Shown here: positions 9,785-20,092 of the stretch, piece by piece | Numbering within the stretch: the stretch's first letter is position 1 | Layout: every line of letters begins with the position of its first letter | Assembly (NCBI GenBank): GCA_946902985.2 | Contig: OX336393.1 | Location: 51,953,265-52,017,264 of the forward strand | Direction: 5' to 3' | Length of the DNA: 64,000 nt | Source of the DNA: Meconema thalassinum | Taxonomy: Eukaryota > Arthropoda > Insecta > Orthoptera > Tettigoniidae | The notes under the pieces: generated by a model | Database searches by the model: none | The model's input: the letters and a program-made list of their open reading frames with translations, nothing else | What the model was told of the DNA's origin: nothing | Translations under genes and position numbers: made by a program

Positions 9785-9887
9785 TTAGCCTATTTTCATA
9801 TATTAAAAAATAGGCTTATCAGTTCACCTTTTGTCCATGTGTCTGTGTGTGTGTGTGTGCGTATGTGTGTGTGTCCCTCCCCCCTAA
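9785..9887 (+). repeat. repeat N3, head only
   Basis: TTTTAGCCTATTTTCATATA.., AATAGGCTTATCAGTTC, then a TGTG microsatellite: the 5' part of repeat N. Confidence 0.65.
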
Positions 9888-10592
9888 TCTCCATATATAT
9901 ACAAATGAAAGTTTGTCTTTTTTTCTGAATTTCCACGGAAATTTGCGATATTTGCGCGTTTCAGACTGTTTTATGATGGATGCACGCAAAAATAAAATGT
10001 TTGTCTGTCTGTCTGTTTGTTTGTTTGTTTGTTTGTCTGTCTGTGGACAATTTTTTGTGTCCTTATAACTCGAGAACGGCTGAGTGGATCAACGTAAAAT
10101 TTGATACAGATATCCTTCAGAGGCACGACACCAATCATTGATGTAACTCTTCTCCGTACCTCGCATAAAAGGGGCCCTGCCCCCTTAAAATACATGCTGA
10201 AATAGGCGTAGAAGGGTGAAACAAAGCTCATTTTCAGCCCCTCAATGTGAGAAACAAAACTCGGGACCACATTTTAAGGCCCTAAAACCAACAGTTTTTG
10301 AGATATTCCCAGAAAACTAATGTCACTTAATAAATTAATGAAAGAATGCATGCCGGTAACCATGGCAACTGAATCTCAGAGGTCCATCTATTTCTGTAAG
10401 ACGCAATGCAATTCCATTTATTACATTACTGGTAAGGTTTGCAAACGGCTATAAGGTTATAACGGATCCAAATTAAGCTGAAATATTCATCAATACATAC
10501 AATGCGCTTAAGGGGTCAAGGGGTACTCTAGAATTTTTTCACGCGATTTACACGTGCGGGTGTGGTACGGAAGGTCTATTATATCCCTTCTC
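9888..10592 (+). repeat. repeat T1 (tandem with T2, T3)
   Basis: Contains a (TCTG/TTTG)n block (10,005-10,045), GGACAATTTTTTGTGTCC, TAACTCGAGAACGGCTGAGT and GTAAAATTTGATACAGATAT, ending GGTACGGAAGGTCTATTATA. T2 repeats the same order immediately downstream. Confidence 0.9.
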
Positions 10593-11267
10593 TATTATAT
10601 AAAAATTAATGTTTGTCTGTTTCTTCTGCATTTCCACGGAAATTAGACATATTTGCCAGTTTCAGACTGTTTTGTGACGGATGCACGCAAAAATATTTTT
10701 TTTTGTCTGTCTGTCTGTCTGTCTGTGGACAATTTTTGGGTCCTTATAACTCGAGAAGAGCTAGGTGGATTAACGTAAAATTTGATACAGATATCCATCA
10801 GAGGCACGACACTTATCATTGATGTAACTCTTCTCCCTACCTCTCATAACAGGGGGCCTACCCCATTAAAATACATGCTGAAATAAGCATTTTCAGCCGC
10901 TCAATGTGAGAAACGAAACTCGGGGGCCCTAAAAGGACCCCGAAAACCACATTTAAGGCCCTAAAACCAACAGTTTTTGAGATATTCCCAAGAAACTAAT
11001 TTCACTTAAAAATGAATGAAGGAATGCATGCCGGTAACAATGGCAACAGAATCTCAAAGGTCCATCTATTTCTGTAAGACGCAATGCAATTCCATTTATT
11101 ACATTACTGTGAAGGTTTGCAAACGGCAATAAGGATATAACGGATCCAAATTAAGCTGAAATATTCATCAATACATGTAATGCGCTTAGGGGGTCAAGGG
11201 GTACTCTAGAATTTTTAACGCGATTTACACGTGCGGGTATGGTACGGAAGGTCTATTATATCCCTAG
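10593..11267 (+). repeat. repeat T2
   Basis: Direct copy of T1: TTTCAGACTGTTTTGTGACG, GATGCACGCAAAAATA, (GTCT)n at about 10,708-10,730, TAACTCGAGAAGAGCTAGGT, and the same end. The T1-T2 spacing is about 700 bp. Confidence 0.9.
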
Positions 11268-11324
11268 CCCTATATTGTTATATTATTATTATTACTATTC
11301 TTTTAATTATCATTATTATGGCGT

Positions 11325-11745
11325 ACAACGACGAGACGAAGCTCATTTTCAAACCCTTGGTGACAGAAACAAAACTCGGGGCCCCTCAAGACCCGTAAAG
11401 GGTCCCCGAAAACTATATTTTAAGGCTCTAAACCCAACAGTTTCTTAGATATTCCCAGAAAACTAATTTCATTTAATAAACTAAAGAAGGAATGCAAGCC
11501 ACTAACCATAACAACAGTATCTCAAGAGGTGGCATCCAACTTTCCATCTATTTCTGGAATAAGTAATGACACTCCATTTATTACATTTCTATCAAAGGTT
11601 GCAAATGGCTATCAGGTTATCACGGAACCAACTAAAACTGTAAAATTCATCAATGCGCTTAAGGGGTTCAAGGAGTACACTAGACATTTTTCACACGACT
11701 TACACGTGCGATTTGTCGTACAGAAGGTCTATTATATCTCCAAAC
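11325..11745 (+). repeat. repeat T3, 5' truncated
   Basis: Matches the 3' half of T1/T2 (AACAAAACTCGGGGCCCCTC, CCCAACAGTTTCTTAGATAT, GGTCTATTATATC) but is more diverged. An AT-rich (ATT)n stretch separates it from T2. Confidence 0.85.
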
Positions 11746-12025
11746 AGCAAACATTATTTTCAAAAATTCCTGATTTGAAATAGTAGACGGTTTTTTGCTG
11801 ATTTTACGAATTTGGGCCATTGGAGGCTAAAAAAACTGAATTTTCATGCACCACAAGCCTTTATAATTTATAAAAGGGTCTTCCTGTAGTTGGTCACTTG
11901 ACACAACGGTTAGGGTCAGTTCGTATGTGACGTGTATTGCGATTCGTCTACGAGGTTTTCAATTTTATTTTCACGCCAGGAAGAACACGTTAGGTGAATT
12001 TAGTTTGAGAGCACATTTTAACTAA
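11746..12025. other. no recognised gene
   Basis: AT-rich sequence without motif or repeat partner in this window. Confidence 0.5.
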
Positions 12026-12304
12026 TCATGTTTCTTTGCCAACAAACAGGTTCCAAGCCCCTAAACATTGCAACAGTAGCTCAATTGATAACATCTGGTT
12101 ATTAATACCGAAGACCGTTCGAAGAATGGGTACTTCTGCTAGTAAAATATAAACGGCCACACGCCAAGGAAGTTGCAAATCGAGCGTTTCTGAAGCATAA
12201 AGAGCTTCCGGTTTAATCATTATTAAGTAATGGTGAATTTTACTATTCCATGGCAAGCATTGCTTGTTATAAACATGTTTTGTGTAAAGAAAAGATACCT
12301 CCAT
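12026..12304 (-). pseudogene. LINE ORF2 fragment
   Basis: The minus-strand ORF contains IHHYLIMIKPEALYASETLD, the 'H..VIKPE.LYASE.L' segment found downstream of the RT fingers/palm in RTE/jockey-like ORF2, followed by PILRTVFGIN. It is short and without catalytic motifs, and abuts the hAT remnant on the other strand. Confidence 0.5.
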
Positions 12305-12314
12305 TTTCTGGAAG

Positions 12315-12702
12315 ATTTCTCCGAAGATTAGTCCAAATTTGACTGGATCAGAAATCCGTTTTCGGCAACCTCACCAAATGAGTTGAAATTAAAAGAATGT
12401 TTTATCGATCTAACAGAAGATAGTTCCATGAAAGACAGTTTCAAAGAGAAATCTTTAATTAACTTCTGGATCGGTTGTAAAACAGAGTACCCAATAATCT
12501 CTCGGCAGGCTCTGCTCTTTTTGATGCCATTTGTTACAAGTTACTGTGTGGGAGTGGATTTTATGAACTTTTGTACATCAAAACTAAACATAGAAACAGA
12601 ATAAGTATTGAAAAGGAAGTTAAGTGAAGTTACGTTCAATTAATCCTGATATTGATATTTCAATCACAGGCAAACAACAACAACAAGTTTTGCAATAAAG
12701 AG
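12315..12702 (+). pseudogene. hAT transposase C-terminal end (SCAND3/ZBED5-like, Buster type)
   Basis: Reading EDFSED*SKFDWIRNPFS, LKECFIDLTEDSSMKDSF, FWIGCKTEYPIISRQALL and FLMPFVTSYC, then a frameshift into YIKTKHRNRISIEKEV and KLRSINPDIDISI, ending with TAA near 12,700. This is the hAT dimerisation region as found in ZBED5/SCAND3-like transposases (FW...K.EYP..S..AL..LLPF.T.YLCE.GFS....IKTK.RNRL). At least one stop and two frame changes make it dead. AATAAA signals follow near 12,793. Confidence 0.82.
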
Positions 12703-12830
12703 AGATTTTGAATAATGATGATGATGATGATGTAGTTTTTGCTTAGTTTGTACTAATTATAATAAGATTGTATGTTTGTAGATCTATGAGTAATAAATAA
12801 AACTGAAATTTGCAATAATAGTTTTATTTT

Positions 12831-12876
12831 TAGCCTATTTTCATTTATGAAAAAATACGCTTATGAGATCTCCTTT

Positions 12877-12929
<53 letters not shown>

Positions 12930-13660
12930 CCGTGTGTGTCCCCATAATAACTTCTAAACGGCCGGAGAGATTTCAATGAAACTCGGTAAGGTCATGGTAC
13001 TATTTCGGCCGACCCCGACCGTGCCCTTCAAATTTTATTATGTCTCACCAATCCAACATGACGGCTGTGCGAAATATTTCACCAACATTCTATATCTCCG
13101 AAACTATTACTCACATCACCCTGAAATGTTGTACGGTGATAAAGGGCACTACTGAGCGTTCACCTATGTGACTCTCAGAAACTTGTTAACTACAAAACGA
13201 ACATGGCGGCCAAGCGAATTTGAAACATTTAAATAGACTTTCCTCGCGATTTAAACATCCAAACGCAGTGAAATTTGGAACAGCAAATGACTATACAAAT
13301 TGCAATGCACTGACATGTAATTTAGTTCAATTGTTTACATAACCTCAAGATGGTGGCTGTGCGAAATTTAAAAATATATATTTTTATTTAATGTGTAAGC
13401 TACTAATCATGCGATTGAAGTTTGAATAATACACCTACACAAAAATCTTCATGTATAGTACATAACTCTAAGGCCTATATATAAAAATCCAACATGGTGA
13501 CCTTCCGAAATATTTATACGGTTCTCAATATCTACGAATCTAATACAGCAATCAAACTGAAATTTTGTATGTTGATAGAGGTAATTAATATAAGTAGGTT
13601 ATATGAAAATAGGCTGTATAGTTCTTCACGGAACTACTTGGTCCCTTTATAATAAAATAT
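12831..13660 (+). repeat. repeat N1
   Basis: Starts TTTTAGCCTATTTTCATTTATG, then (TG)n at 12,883-12,925, CATAATAACTTCTAAACGGC and GAGATTTCAATGAAACTCGG, and ends GGCTGTATAGTTCTTCACGG. It appears to sit between the hAT coding end and the hAT 3' terminus at about 13,870. Confidence 0.8.
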
Positions 13661-13871
13661 TATTAATATCTATGTACTTTTAAATGAAATTTAGAAAGAA
13701 AAATTGAAAAAATCTATAATTATGTTTTCTCTGTACTTTATCTAAAATAAAACAAGCCATTGGGCACTTTTTCGACAGAAAATATGTTTCTAAAAAATAT
13801 ACTACTGGTTCGCAAAATATTTTAAAAAATTCAAGTGGTACGTAGTTGCTAAAAGGTAGGGAATCCCTGGT
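13661..13871 (+). mobile_element. likely 3' terminus of the hAT element
   Basis: AT-rich sequence ending GGTACGTAGTTGC..AGGTAGGGAATCCCTG. The complement CAGGGATTCCCTACC is a typical hAT end, and the orientation fits the upstream transposase fragment. The link across N1 is inference. Confidence 0.5.
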
Positions 13872-13989
13872 GTAGATTATAATCGGTGGCAGCAGTATTT
13901 GTCTGACTAATGGTATCCATCAAGCATCACGGCTTTCCAAGGATAATCTATAGTAATACTATTACTATTCCACTCAGCATAACTCATAA

Positions 13990-14195
13990 GAGGTGGTTTC
14001 GATTCCCACCTCAACCATCCTAGAAGTGATTTTCCAACTTTTCTCTCTTTATCTCTAGGCAGATGCTAGGATGGCCTGCTCTTTACCAATCCTCGACTCA
14101 AATACAACTGCACAGAGGTACAGACAACACAATAACGTAGGTTATGCGACACATTCTACACACACCCAAGTACAAATAATAACATCCTATAAGTG
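13990..14195 (+). repeat. SINE D1
   Basis: B-box-like GGTTTCGATTCCCACCTC, the CCATCCTAGAAGTGATTTTCC middle, GCAGATGCTAGGATGG, and tail X (TAGGTTATGCGACACATTCTA..CACCCAAGTACA). Confidence 0.75.
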
Positions 14196-14727
14196 AAGTG
14201 TATTCAGCAGCTCAAACCTTCAGAAAGCACTTATGCTGAAGATTCTGTGAGAAAGTGTGGCGCGTTCTTCTCACATTCCTTGGTTCGATTCTCGAGATTC
14301 TATGAGAAACACCATCCATCTCCGAAGACAAGCAAACAGCCTCGAGCGAGCTAGATCACGTATTTGACAGAAAATGAAACTGCCGATCCGCACCCCAGTA
14401 AGAATGCCACACACGGACCAGTGGTAAGGACCGCGAGAGAATATGGGTGTCAACGGAAGTGGAATAGTCTCAAAGCTAAGCACATTTAAGTAGCTGAATC
14501 AATCTGTCCACCTGGGAGGGGGACAAAGGTTGTCCGATCAGCTGTTACTACCCATCTCTGTAGTACTCTTTGAGTTAGGAATCATTCACAGCTATTTTCA
14601 ATGCTTTTTCTTTTTATGGAGGTTTGTCCCAGCTTACGGATTGGGCCGAGGTCAAAATTAAACACCTACCTCCCGGCTTTATGTAGAGTTTGTCCGAAAA
14701 CATTTATTATTCGGTACAAATACGTTT
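14196..14727. other. no recognised gene
   Basis: Unclassified sequence. The minus ORF at 14,271-14,483 has no recognisable motif. Confidence 0.5.
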
Positions 14728-15044
14728 TCTTCCTTCCATCCTTCCATCCTTGCTTCCATGCTTCCTTGCTTCCTTCCTTAAGTGCTTCCTTCCTTGCTTC
14801 CTTCCTTGCTTCCTTTCTTCCTAGCTTCCTTCCTTCCTTCCTTGCTTCCTTCCTTCCCTCCTTGCTTCCTTCCTTCCCTCCTTCCTTGCTTCCTTGCTTG
14901 CTTCCTTTCTTCCTTGCTTCCATGCTTCCTTCCTTCCTTCCTTCCTTCCTTCCCTCCTTGCTTCCTTCCTTCCTTCCTTCCTTCCTTCCTTCCTTGCTTG
15001 CTTCCTTCCTTCCTTCCTTGCTTCCTTTCTTCCTTGCTTGCTTC
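14728..15044. repeat. (TTCC)n / TTGC-variant microsatellite, ~315 bp
   Basis: CTTCCTTCC with regular CTTGCTTCC and TTTCTTCC variants. The long 'ORFs' on both strands (Leu/Ser/Pro or Lys/Glu/Gly repeats) are products of the repeat, not genes. It is a homopurine/homopyrimidine tract. Confidence 0.97.
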
Positions 15045-15104
15045 CTTCCATACTTAAGCCCTCGCTTCCATACTTAAGTCCTCGCTTTCATACTTAAGTC
15101 CTTG
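15045..15104 (+). repeat. 20-bp minisatellite, 3 units
   Basis: CTTCCATACTTAAGCCCTCG and two variants (..AAGTCCTCG, CTTTCATACTTAAGTCCTTG) at exact 20-bp spacing, growing out of the microsatellite edge. Confidence 0.95.
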
Positions 15105-15109
15105 CTTAC

Positions 15110-15160
15110 GTGGGCAGATGACCTCGCTGTTCCACCCCTTAAAGCAACAAAACTAGATAA
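15110..15160 (+). repeat. short hairpin-tail sequence (type 2)
   Basis: GTGGGCAGATGACCTCGCTG, TTCCACCCCTTAAAGCAACA: same layout as the insertion at about 31,673 (GGGG..GACCTCG(T/C)TGTTCC.CCCCTT.AA.CAACAA). No head is present. Confidence 0.6.
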
Positions 15161-15189
15161 TTACTCACCCTCACTCTTTCTTTCTTCTG

Positions 15190-15432
15190 GACCATCTCGT
15201 GGTGTAGAGGCTTGCATTCATGGCAGCCAGTTCCGAGGTCTGGGTTTGATTCCCTCCTCAGCCATCCTAGAAGATGTTTTCTATGCGAATGCTGGGATGG
15301 TTCCTACATAAAGCCACGGCCACCTGCTGTTACAGATGCCCACAGTAGTATAGTCACCATGATGAGATACCTAAATACACTGGGCTACATGACCACGTTG
15401 TCGCAAAGCCCCTACATTTGTCGACAAAGTGC
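15190..15432 (+). repeat. SINE D2
   Basis: tRNA-like head CGTGGTGTAGAGGCTTGCAT..GGTCTGGGTTTGATTCCCTC, the CCATCCTAGAAG middle, GAATGCTGGGATGG, and a tail with GGGCTACATGACCACGTTGT. Confidence 0.78.
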
Positions 15433-16157
15433 ATTGCCAAACTTAACTTAGAAACAAATCAATATAACCACACATCCTTTGTTGTTCTTTGAGAACAAAC
15501 GAGCGACGGTGAGTGAAAAGGAAGTTGTCATAAGAGGTCAACGAATGCTTTGTTGTCGAAATAGATTTTTACAAAATTCTTGCACTTTTTTTTAAATCCT
15601 ATCTGATAGAGTGAATTTATAATGGAAACTCAGCATACACTCAAGTTAATAGGGCTGATTGCCAAGGTGCCCTAAACTCGTAAACTGGATTAACAACAAT
15701 TACAACTGGAGTACTATGATGTTAAATAAGAAAATAATATTTCCCTCTATATCACTTACTTTCTGTAAACATTGTCGCCATTTAAAGTCCATAGCGACGA
15801 CTTGGCAACACTGCTTGGCAGTGTCATGTCCAGCCGGGGTGAAAGGTTGTCTCCAGTCGTGAGAAAGTCAACCTCTGCTGAGATATGAGCTTCATTGCTT
15901 CGTGGACAGTTTGCTGCCTGCAAAGCAAAAGCGATCTGATAAGACAAAACAGGTGAATCGTGAATGCTTATAAAGGAGCATTCAGGGGTGGGTAAAGCCA
16001 ATCGAGAGGGAAGTTAAGGGCTTGAGACATCTTGGTTATCAGCCCTCTATTCTTGATTTGTGTTCAAACCTGTTTTCTCTAGTGACTGCCACAATGTCGT
16101 AGCCTCGTAGTGAAATCCGTACTTCGTGGAACACCTAGTAGTAATATTATGAAATCC
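15433..16157. other. no recognised gene
   Basis: Unclassified. The minus ORF 15,756-16,001 includes MTLPSSVAKSSLWTLNGDN. The underlying CAGTGTTGCCAAGTCG sequence resembles a dispersed insect repeat I cannot name. No second copy lies in the window. Confidence 0.4.
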
Positions 16158-16606
16158 CCAGGGGCTCACATCTAGTGGGACGTGGGTTGGCGACCACGGG
16201 ACCCCAGCAGAGTCAGACATTGCTTCCACTTACTTGTGCCTGGCTCCTCTCTGTCTTCTTTCCTGTCGACCTCTCTTGGTCAACTCTTGTTCTCTTCCGA
16301 CCCCGACGGTATTAGGGTATCCGAGGCCTCGGGAGTCTTTTCCTTTCCCGCCTTCATTGGCCCTTCTCTCATCTTTCCTGAACCTTCATTCTTCGTGGGA
16401 TCAGCCTTCTTTTCATTATAGTTCCTTTGCTCTTTTAATATTCCTGCCCTGTTTTTATGAATTGGCTCCCGGTGTCTTTAAATTACATTTTTTTTAACTC
16501 AACCACATTTTGTAAGTTTTTTCTATCTACATTGCACTTTGAAGGTAATTTCGATCTAAACTCCATTTTGTAAGTATTTTCAATCTCAATTGCATTTTGT
16601 TTTTAT
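16158..16606 (+). repeat. repeat E2, 3' truncated (head + short array)
   Basis: Head CCCCAGGGGCTCACATCTAG, GGGACGTGGGTTGGCGACC, CATTGCTTCCACTTACTTG, TTTCCTGTCGACCTCTCTTG, CGACGGTATTAGGGTATCC, then array units with GTAAGT. It ends abruptly at repeat N5. Confidence 0.88.
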
Positions 16607-16616
16607 TTCTTGTATC

Positions 16617-16862
16617 CTAATCATGCGATTGAAGTTTGAATAATACACCTAGAGAATAATCTTCATGTAGTTGTACGTGACCCTAAGGCCTACATATATA
16701 AAAATCCAACATGGCAACCTTCCGAAATATTAAGACGGTTCTTAATATGTACGAATCTATTACTGCAATCAAACTGAAATTTTATATGTTGATAGAGGCA
16801 ATTAACATAAGTAGGATATATGAAAATAGGCTGTATAGTTCTTCATGGAACTACTTGTTCCT
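16617..16862 (+). repeat. repeat N5, 3' part
   Basis: TAATCATGCGATTGAAGTTT, AAAAATCCAACATGGCAACC, and the end GGCTGTATAGTTCTTCATGG match the last ~245 bp of N1 (13,410-13,640). Confidence 0.85.
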
Positions 16863-17084
16863 TGTGTGTTTTAGAAGTAGCAGTTGCGCCATAGGATTCG
16901 ATTACGTTCCACATCATTCTGTAATCTGTGTATTGTTCGGACACAGTGAAGCATATCTATTGGATACGCACGTGATAGAGACATTGGGTGCATTACAATC
17001 CGCCCAGCTCGCAGTGAAAACTCAGGGCTAGGCTGAGTATCCTTGTAATAACCATGTTGTGTGTTTTATAGTGTTCAGTCTCTA
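16863..17084. other. no recognised gene
   Basis: Single-copy in the window; no motif seen. Confidence 0.45.
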
Positions 17085-17352
17085 GACTAACTTGATCTGC
17101 CTCAATACCTCCCTGTCCTGCGATACCCAATCCTACAACGGAGGCTACTTGTTTAACATATTCTCTCCTTGACCCTTCATTCCATAACTAAGTTTGCTAT
17201 TCGTGACTGCCTAGTATATGCTCTACCAACCGATCTCTATTCTTCATTAGCACTTACCAGGAACCTAATTATAATATATCTTCATTATTTACTCTATCTA
17301 CCCAATTGATCTTCATCATTCTCCTGTAACACCCCATTTCAAATGGCTCCAT
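17085..17352 (-). pseudogene. LINE 3' region, first part (split by SINE A2)
   Basis: Collinear with 39,950-40,340: CATAACTAAGTTTGCTATTC, CTTCATTAGCACTTACCAGG, CATTCTCCTGTAACACCCCA, TTTCAAATGGCTCCA. In reverse orientation it is the C-terminal end (MWC.R-type) of the same LINE. The alignment resumes at 17,832 after the SINE. Confidence 0.75.
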
Positions 17353-17831
17353 TCTAATAGCATCTTGCTATGCCCAAGGTCGCGGGTTCAAACCCGGCCG
17401 ATGTCTTCGGATTTTTTGAGAGCGTTAAAAATCCCTCAGTATGCCTTCCTTCGGAGGGGAAGTAAAGCCGGCGGTCCCATGTCATAGATTTATGGCATGT
17501 GAAAAAAACTTCCACAAATTACACTTGTGTGAAGCTATATTATAGGATCCAACGTTCGTCGCCAGGAGCCGACTGCGATTGCATCTAGTAACCAAGTTCA
17601 GGCCTAGTTGTCGTTGACGGTGGCGTTTGATAGAAAAAGTAGTAACTACTTGAAAATTGAATGTCTGCAGTCCTTACTTGAATTAGAAACAGATAACACT
17701 CACTAATACCGCCATCAGAGTTAACACCGGTTATCAGACAGATTCTACACACACCCAAAGTACACGGGGCTACATGACCGCGTTTTCACAGCCCCTAAAC
17801 TGAGGAATCAACCAACCTCATAGCTTTTGTT
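17353..17831 (+). repeat. SINE A2 inserted in a LINE
   Basis: B box GGTTCAAACCCGGCC, the GAGCGTTAAAAATCCCTCAG, GCCTTCCTTCGGAGGGGAAG and TCCCATGTCATAGATTTATG middle, then tail X with CACCCAAAGTACACGGGGCT. The head upstream of the B box is shortened. Confidence 0.9.
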
Positions 17832-17970
17832 CCACCAACAATCCAAATTGCACTTCTATAGTGCGCCACGCTCCTGGCTATGGCTTCCGAAAATTAATTT
17901 TCTATATTTGATTGTAGTTATTTTTTCTGTAGAAAACTTTCCTTGCATGTTGCAAATTTAACGTGGGAGT
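17832..17970 (-). pseudogene. LINE 3' region, second part
   Basis: TCCACCAACAATCCAAATTG, TATAGTGCGCCACGCTCCTG and GAAAACTTTCCTTGCATG align with 40,358-40,495, continuing the LINE interrupted by SINE A2. Confidence 0.7.
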
Positions 17971-18049
17971 AAAGATTTAAGGAGAAATGATATACTCTTG
18001 AGTTTTCCTGATGACACCTTAGCCGATTAACTGGATGATTCGAATGCGT

Positions 18050-18085
18050 TTTTAAATGGCATGGGGAAAGAATTCATGATGAAAA

Positions 18086-18116
<31 letters not shown>

Positions 18117-18536
18117 ATGTAAAACAAAAGAATGGAATGCAGCCGAAAGAAATCTCTGTTGTCAGCAGAAAAGGTAAAGGAAGTAGGAGTCTTCTGCTAC
18201 TTAGGAAGCAAAATAACCAGTGATGGACGAAGCAAAGAGGATATAAAATGTAGATTAGCTCAGGTAAGGAAAGCATTTCTACCGAAAAGGAATCTGTTAT
18301 CAAATACAGACTTAGGTATTAGAAGGTTATTTTTGAAAGCCTTTGTATGCAGGCTGGCGCTCTATGGAAGTGAAACTTTGACTGTTGGCACAGAAGAAAA
18401 CATAGGCAACTTGAAATGTGGTGTTACAGGAGAACGATGGAGATTAGGTGCGTAGATATAGTAGCATAATGAAGATGTATTGAGACGAATGGGAGAGGAG
18501 AGATGTTTCTGGCGACTGGTAATGAAGAGAAAAGAT
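18050..18536 (+). pseudogene. LINE ORF2 fragment with (AAAT)n expansion
   Basis: The plus frame encodes VGVFCYLGSKITSDGRSKED, IKCRLAQVRKAFLPKRNLL and LFLKAFVCRLALYGSETLTV, the 'YLGS.I..DG....DI..RI..A..AF' and 'K.....LLYGSETW' region after the RT domain. Upstream GAATTCATGATGAAAATAAA is followed by (TAAA)n at about 18,085-18,118, expanded from a short run still present in the 40.6-kb copy (ATGATGAAAATTAATAAATG). Downstream reading continues with stops to 18,536. Confidence 0.85.
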
Positions 18537-18556
18537 AATAATAATAGTATTATTAA

Positions 18557-19200
18557 AGTTTCCGTGGCTTAGGTGGCAGCACACCAGCCTCTCACTGCTG
18601 GAACCGTGGTTCAAATCCCGGTCACTCCATATGAGATCTGTGCTGAACAAAACGGAGGCAGACTGGTTTTTCTCCGGGTACTCCGGTTTTCCCTGTCAAA
18701 AATTTCATTCCAGCAACAATCTCCACTAACATTTCATTTCATCTGTCATTCATTTAATCCAGTGGTTCTTAACCGGTGGTCCGCGAGTGCTTCAGGAGTG
18801 GTCCGCGGGAGAAAAGGGTCCACCAGCACGTATTAAAAAAAAGCCAATAAATGGGGATTTCGAAAACGATGTGCGTTGAACGAGAATCGTCCATATGTAT
18901 AGTATTCGTGGCGATGACTATCAGGTTTTGAATTGAAGTATCTTTAAAATAAGGAAGGGTTACAACTGATAAGGTGTATTAGGGGGAGGGGGTGGTCCGT
19001 ACATGATTCAATTTCAGGCTGAGTGGTCCGCAGACTTCTACGGGTTCAGAACCACTGAATTTTAATCATTGCCTCGGAGTGCGACAGGCTTCGGCAGCCT
19101 GCACAGTTCCTAACCTCGCTGCTAGATTGGGGCTTCATTAATTCCATCACTGACCCGGTGGTCGACTGGAAGCAGGCTGTGGATTGTCATTCTTCTTCTT
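18557..19200 (+). repeat. SINE B2, split by a hAT-like MITE
   Basis: Complete tRNA-like head TTCCGTGGCTTAGGTGGCAG..GTGGTTCAAATCCCGGTCAC (A and B boxes), body AACGGAGGCAGACTGG, CCGGGTACTCCGGTTTTCCC, then an interruption at 18,760-19,057, resuming ATCATTGCCTCGGAGTGCGA and ending GAAGCAGGCTGTGGATTGTC. Confidence 0.92.
18760..19057. mobile_element. hAT-like MITE, ~298 bp
   Basis: CAGTGGTTCTTAACCGGTGG at the left and, in complement, CAGTGGTTCTGAACCCGTAG at the right. GTGGTCCGCGG/GTGGTCCGCAG are subterminal. The SINE on both sides joins cleanly when it is removed; flanks TTTAATC/TTTTAATC are an imperfect duplication. Confidence 0.85.
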
Positions 19201-19204
19201 GTTT

Positions 19205-19583
19205 CGAATAGGCCATCTATGGACCACGACGTTCAACTGTTACATTTGGAGTGGGCTTTGATGTTTGCCCAGTAGTTACGCATCCTCTGGCTGTGTTGTT
19301 CCCTCCTCTCCTGGGTCCAGAGGGCACCTGTTTTCTTTCTTGGCGGTTTGTCCTGGAACCTCAATTGCTGAAGCATCTTCCTGAGAGATGTCCGGTCTTT
19401 TAAGACTCTTTCCGTCCCTCCAAGTTCTTGCAGATCTTTGCTCACTTCCCACAACCATGGTGACTTGGTCTTCCGCTTTTGCCAGTAACCAAGGAGCTGA
19501 TTGGTCAACCTGGTAGGATGCATCCTGTAGACGTGTCCATAAAATGCTAGACGTCGTTTTCTAATAACATCCGTGATTGTCAT
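19205..19583 (-). pseudogene. LINE ORF2 C-terminal fragment
   Basis: Minus ORF of 116 residues containing DVIRKRRLAFYGHVYRMHP and TRLTNQLL, the 'R.RRL.F.GH..RM...R' segment of RTE-like ORF2, followed by a WL.E...DL.E motif and a Lys/Arg-rich end. It stays open from end to end but has no RT catalytic domain. An (ATT)n tract follows at 19,583-19,609. Confidence 0.75.
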
Positions 19584-19609
19584 TATTATTATTATTATTA
19601 TTATTATTA

Positions 19610-19925
19610 CTAGCGGACTCGTGCGAGAACTCTCGCAATGGGTTGTGTTCGCCCCATGTGTACAGACTACCCCCCTCCCCCGGCTCTACTGCTACGCAGG
19701 CTGTACGCGTGACAGTTATGTCAGGAGCTGTCGTCTTATAAACAAATAAAAATATATTTCCCTTGACTTTTCAAGAGATGCAAGATTTTTTCCTGTATGG
19801 TACTATTAAGACGATTTGGAATATTTAGGCACAAACCACACCTTCTAACTCCTTCTGGTTTAGGAGCTTGAGTTTTGTGAAACATACACCTTAGGGTATC
19901 ATATAATAAGATTGTTAAACTGCTA
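19610..19925 (+). repeat. repeat F1
   Basis: ACTAGCGGACTCGTGCGAG, GCCCCATGTGTACAGACTAC, CACACCTTCTAACTCCTTCT and a TATAATAAGATT end. F2 at 62,541-62,815 aligns throughout. It belongs to the widespread arthropod 'actagcgg' repeat class; its mechanism is unknown to me. Confidence 0.8.
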
Positions 19926-19929
19926 ACAG

Positions 19930-20092
19930 TGGGGCGTGATGGCGCTGTGGTCATGCTGCTTGCTTCTTACCAAGGTGGATGATGATCGATTCCCTGTTAA
20001 CATACATGGGCTATTCGAGATGAAGTATCATGTCCCGTGATACGGATTCCTCGTAAAAGGGAGTCTTGTGTTTTAATGATCCCCAGATTATC
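19930..20092 (+). repeat. SINE H1, degenerate
   Basis: GGGCGTGATGGCGCTGTGGT head, ACCAAGGTGGATGATGATCG (decayed B box), ATGTCCCGTGATACGGATTC and CTCGTAAAAGG: same order as H2 and H3 in reverse. Confidence 0.6.

Noticed and set aside
14601..15097. ORFs of 67-158 codons in all frames over the TTCC tract
   Set aside because: Period-4 repeat lacking stops; product of low complexity.
16182..16497. ORFs over the E head (also at 22,810, 30,154, 56,450, 60,337) with shared STSLGQLLF..DPDGIRVSEA
   Set aside because: Shared because the DNA repeat is shared. Frames break differently between copies and TSDs show these are retroposed units.
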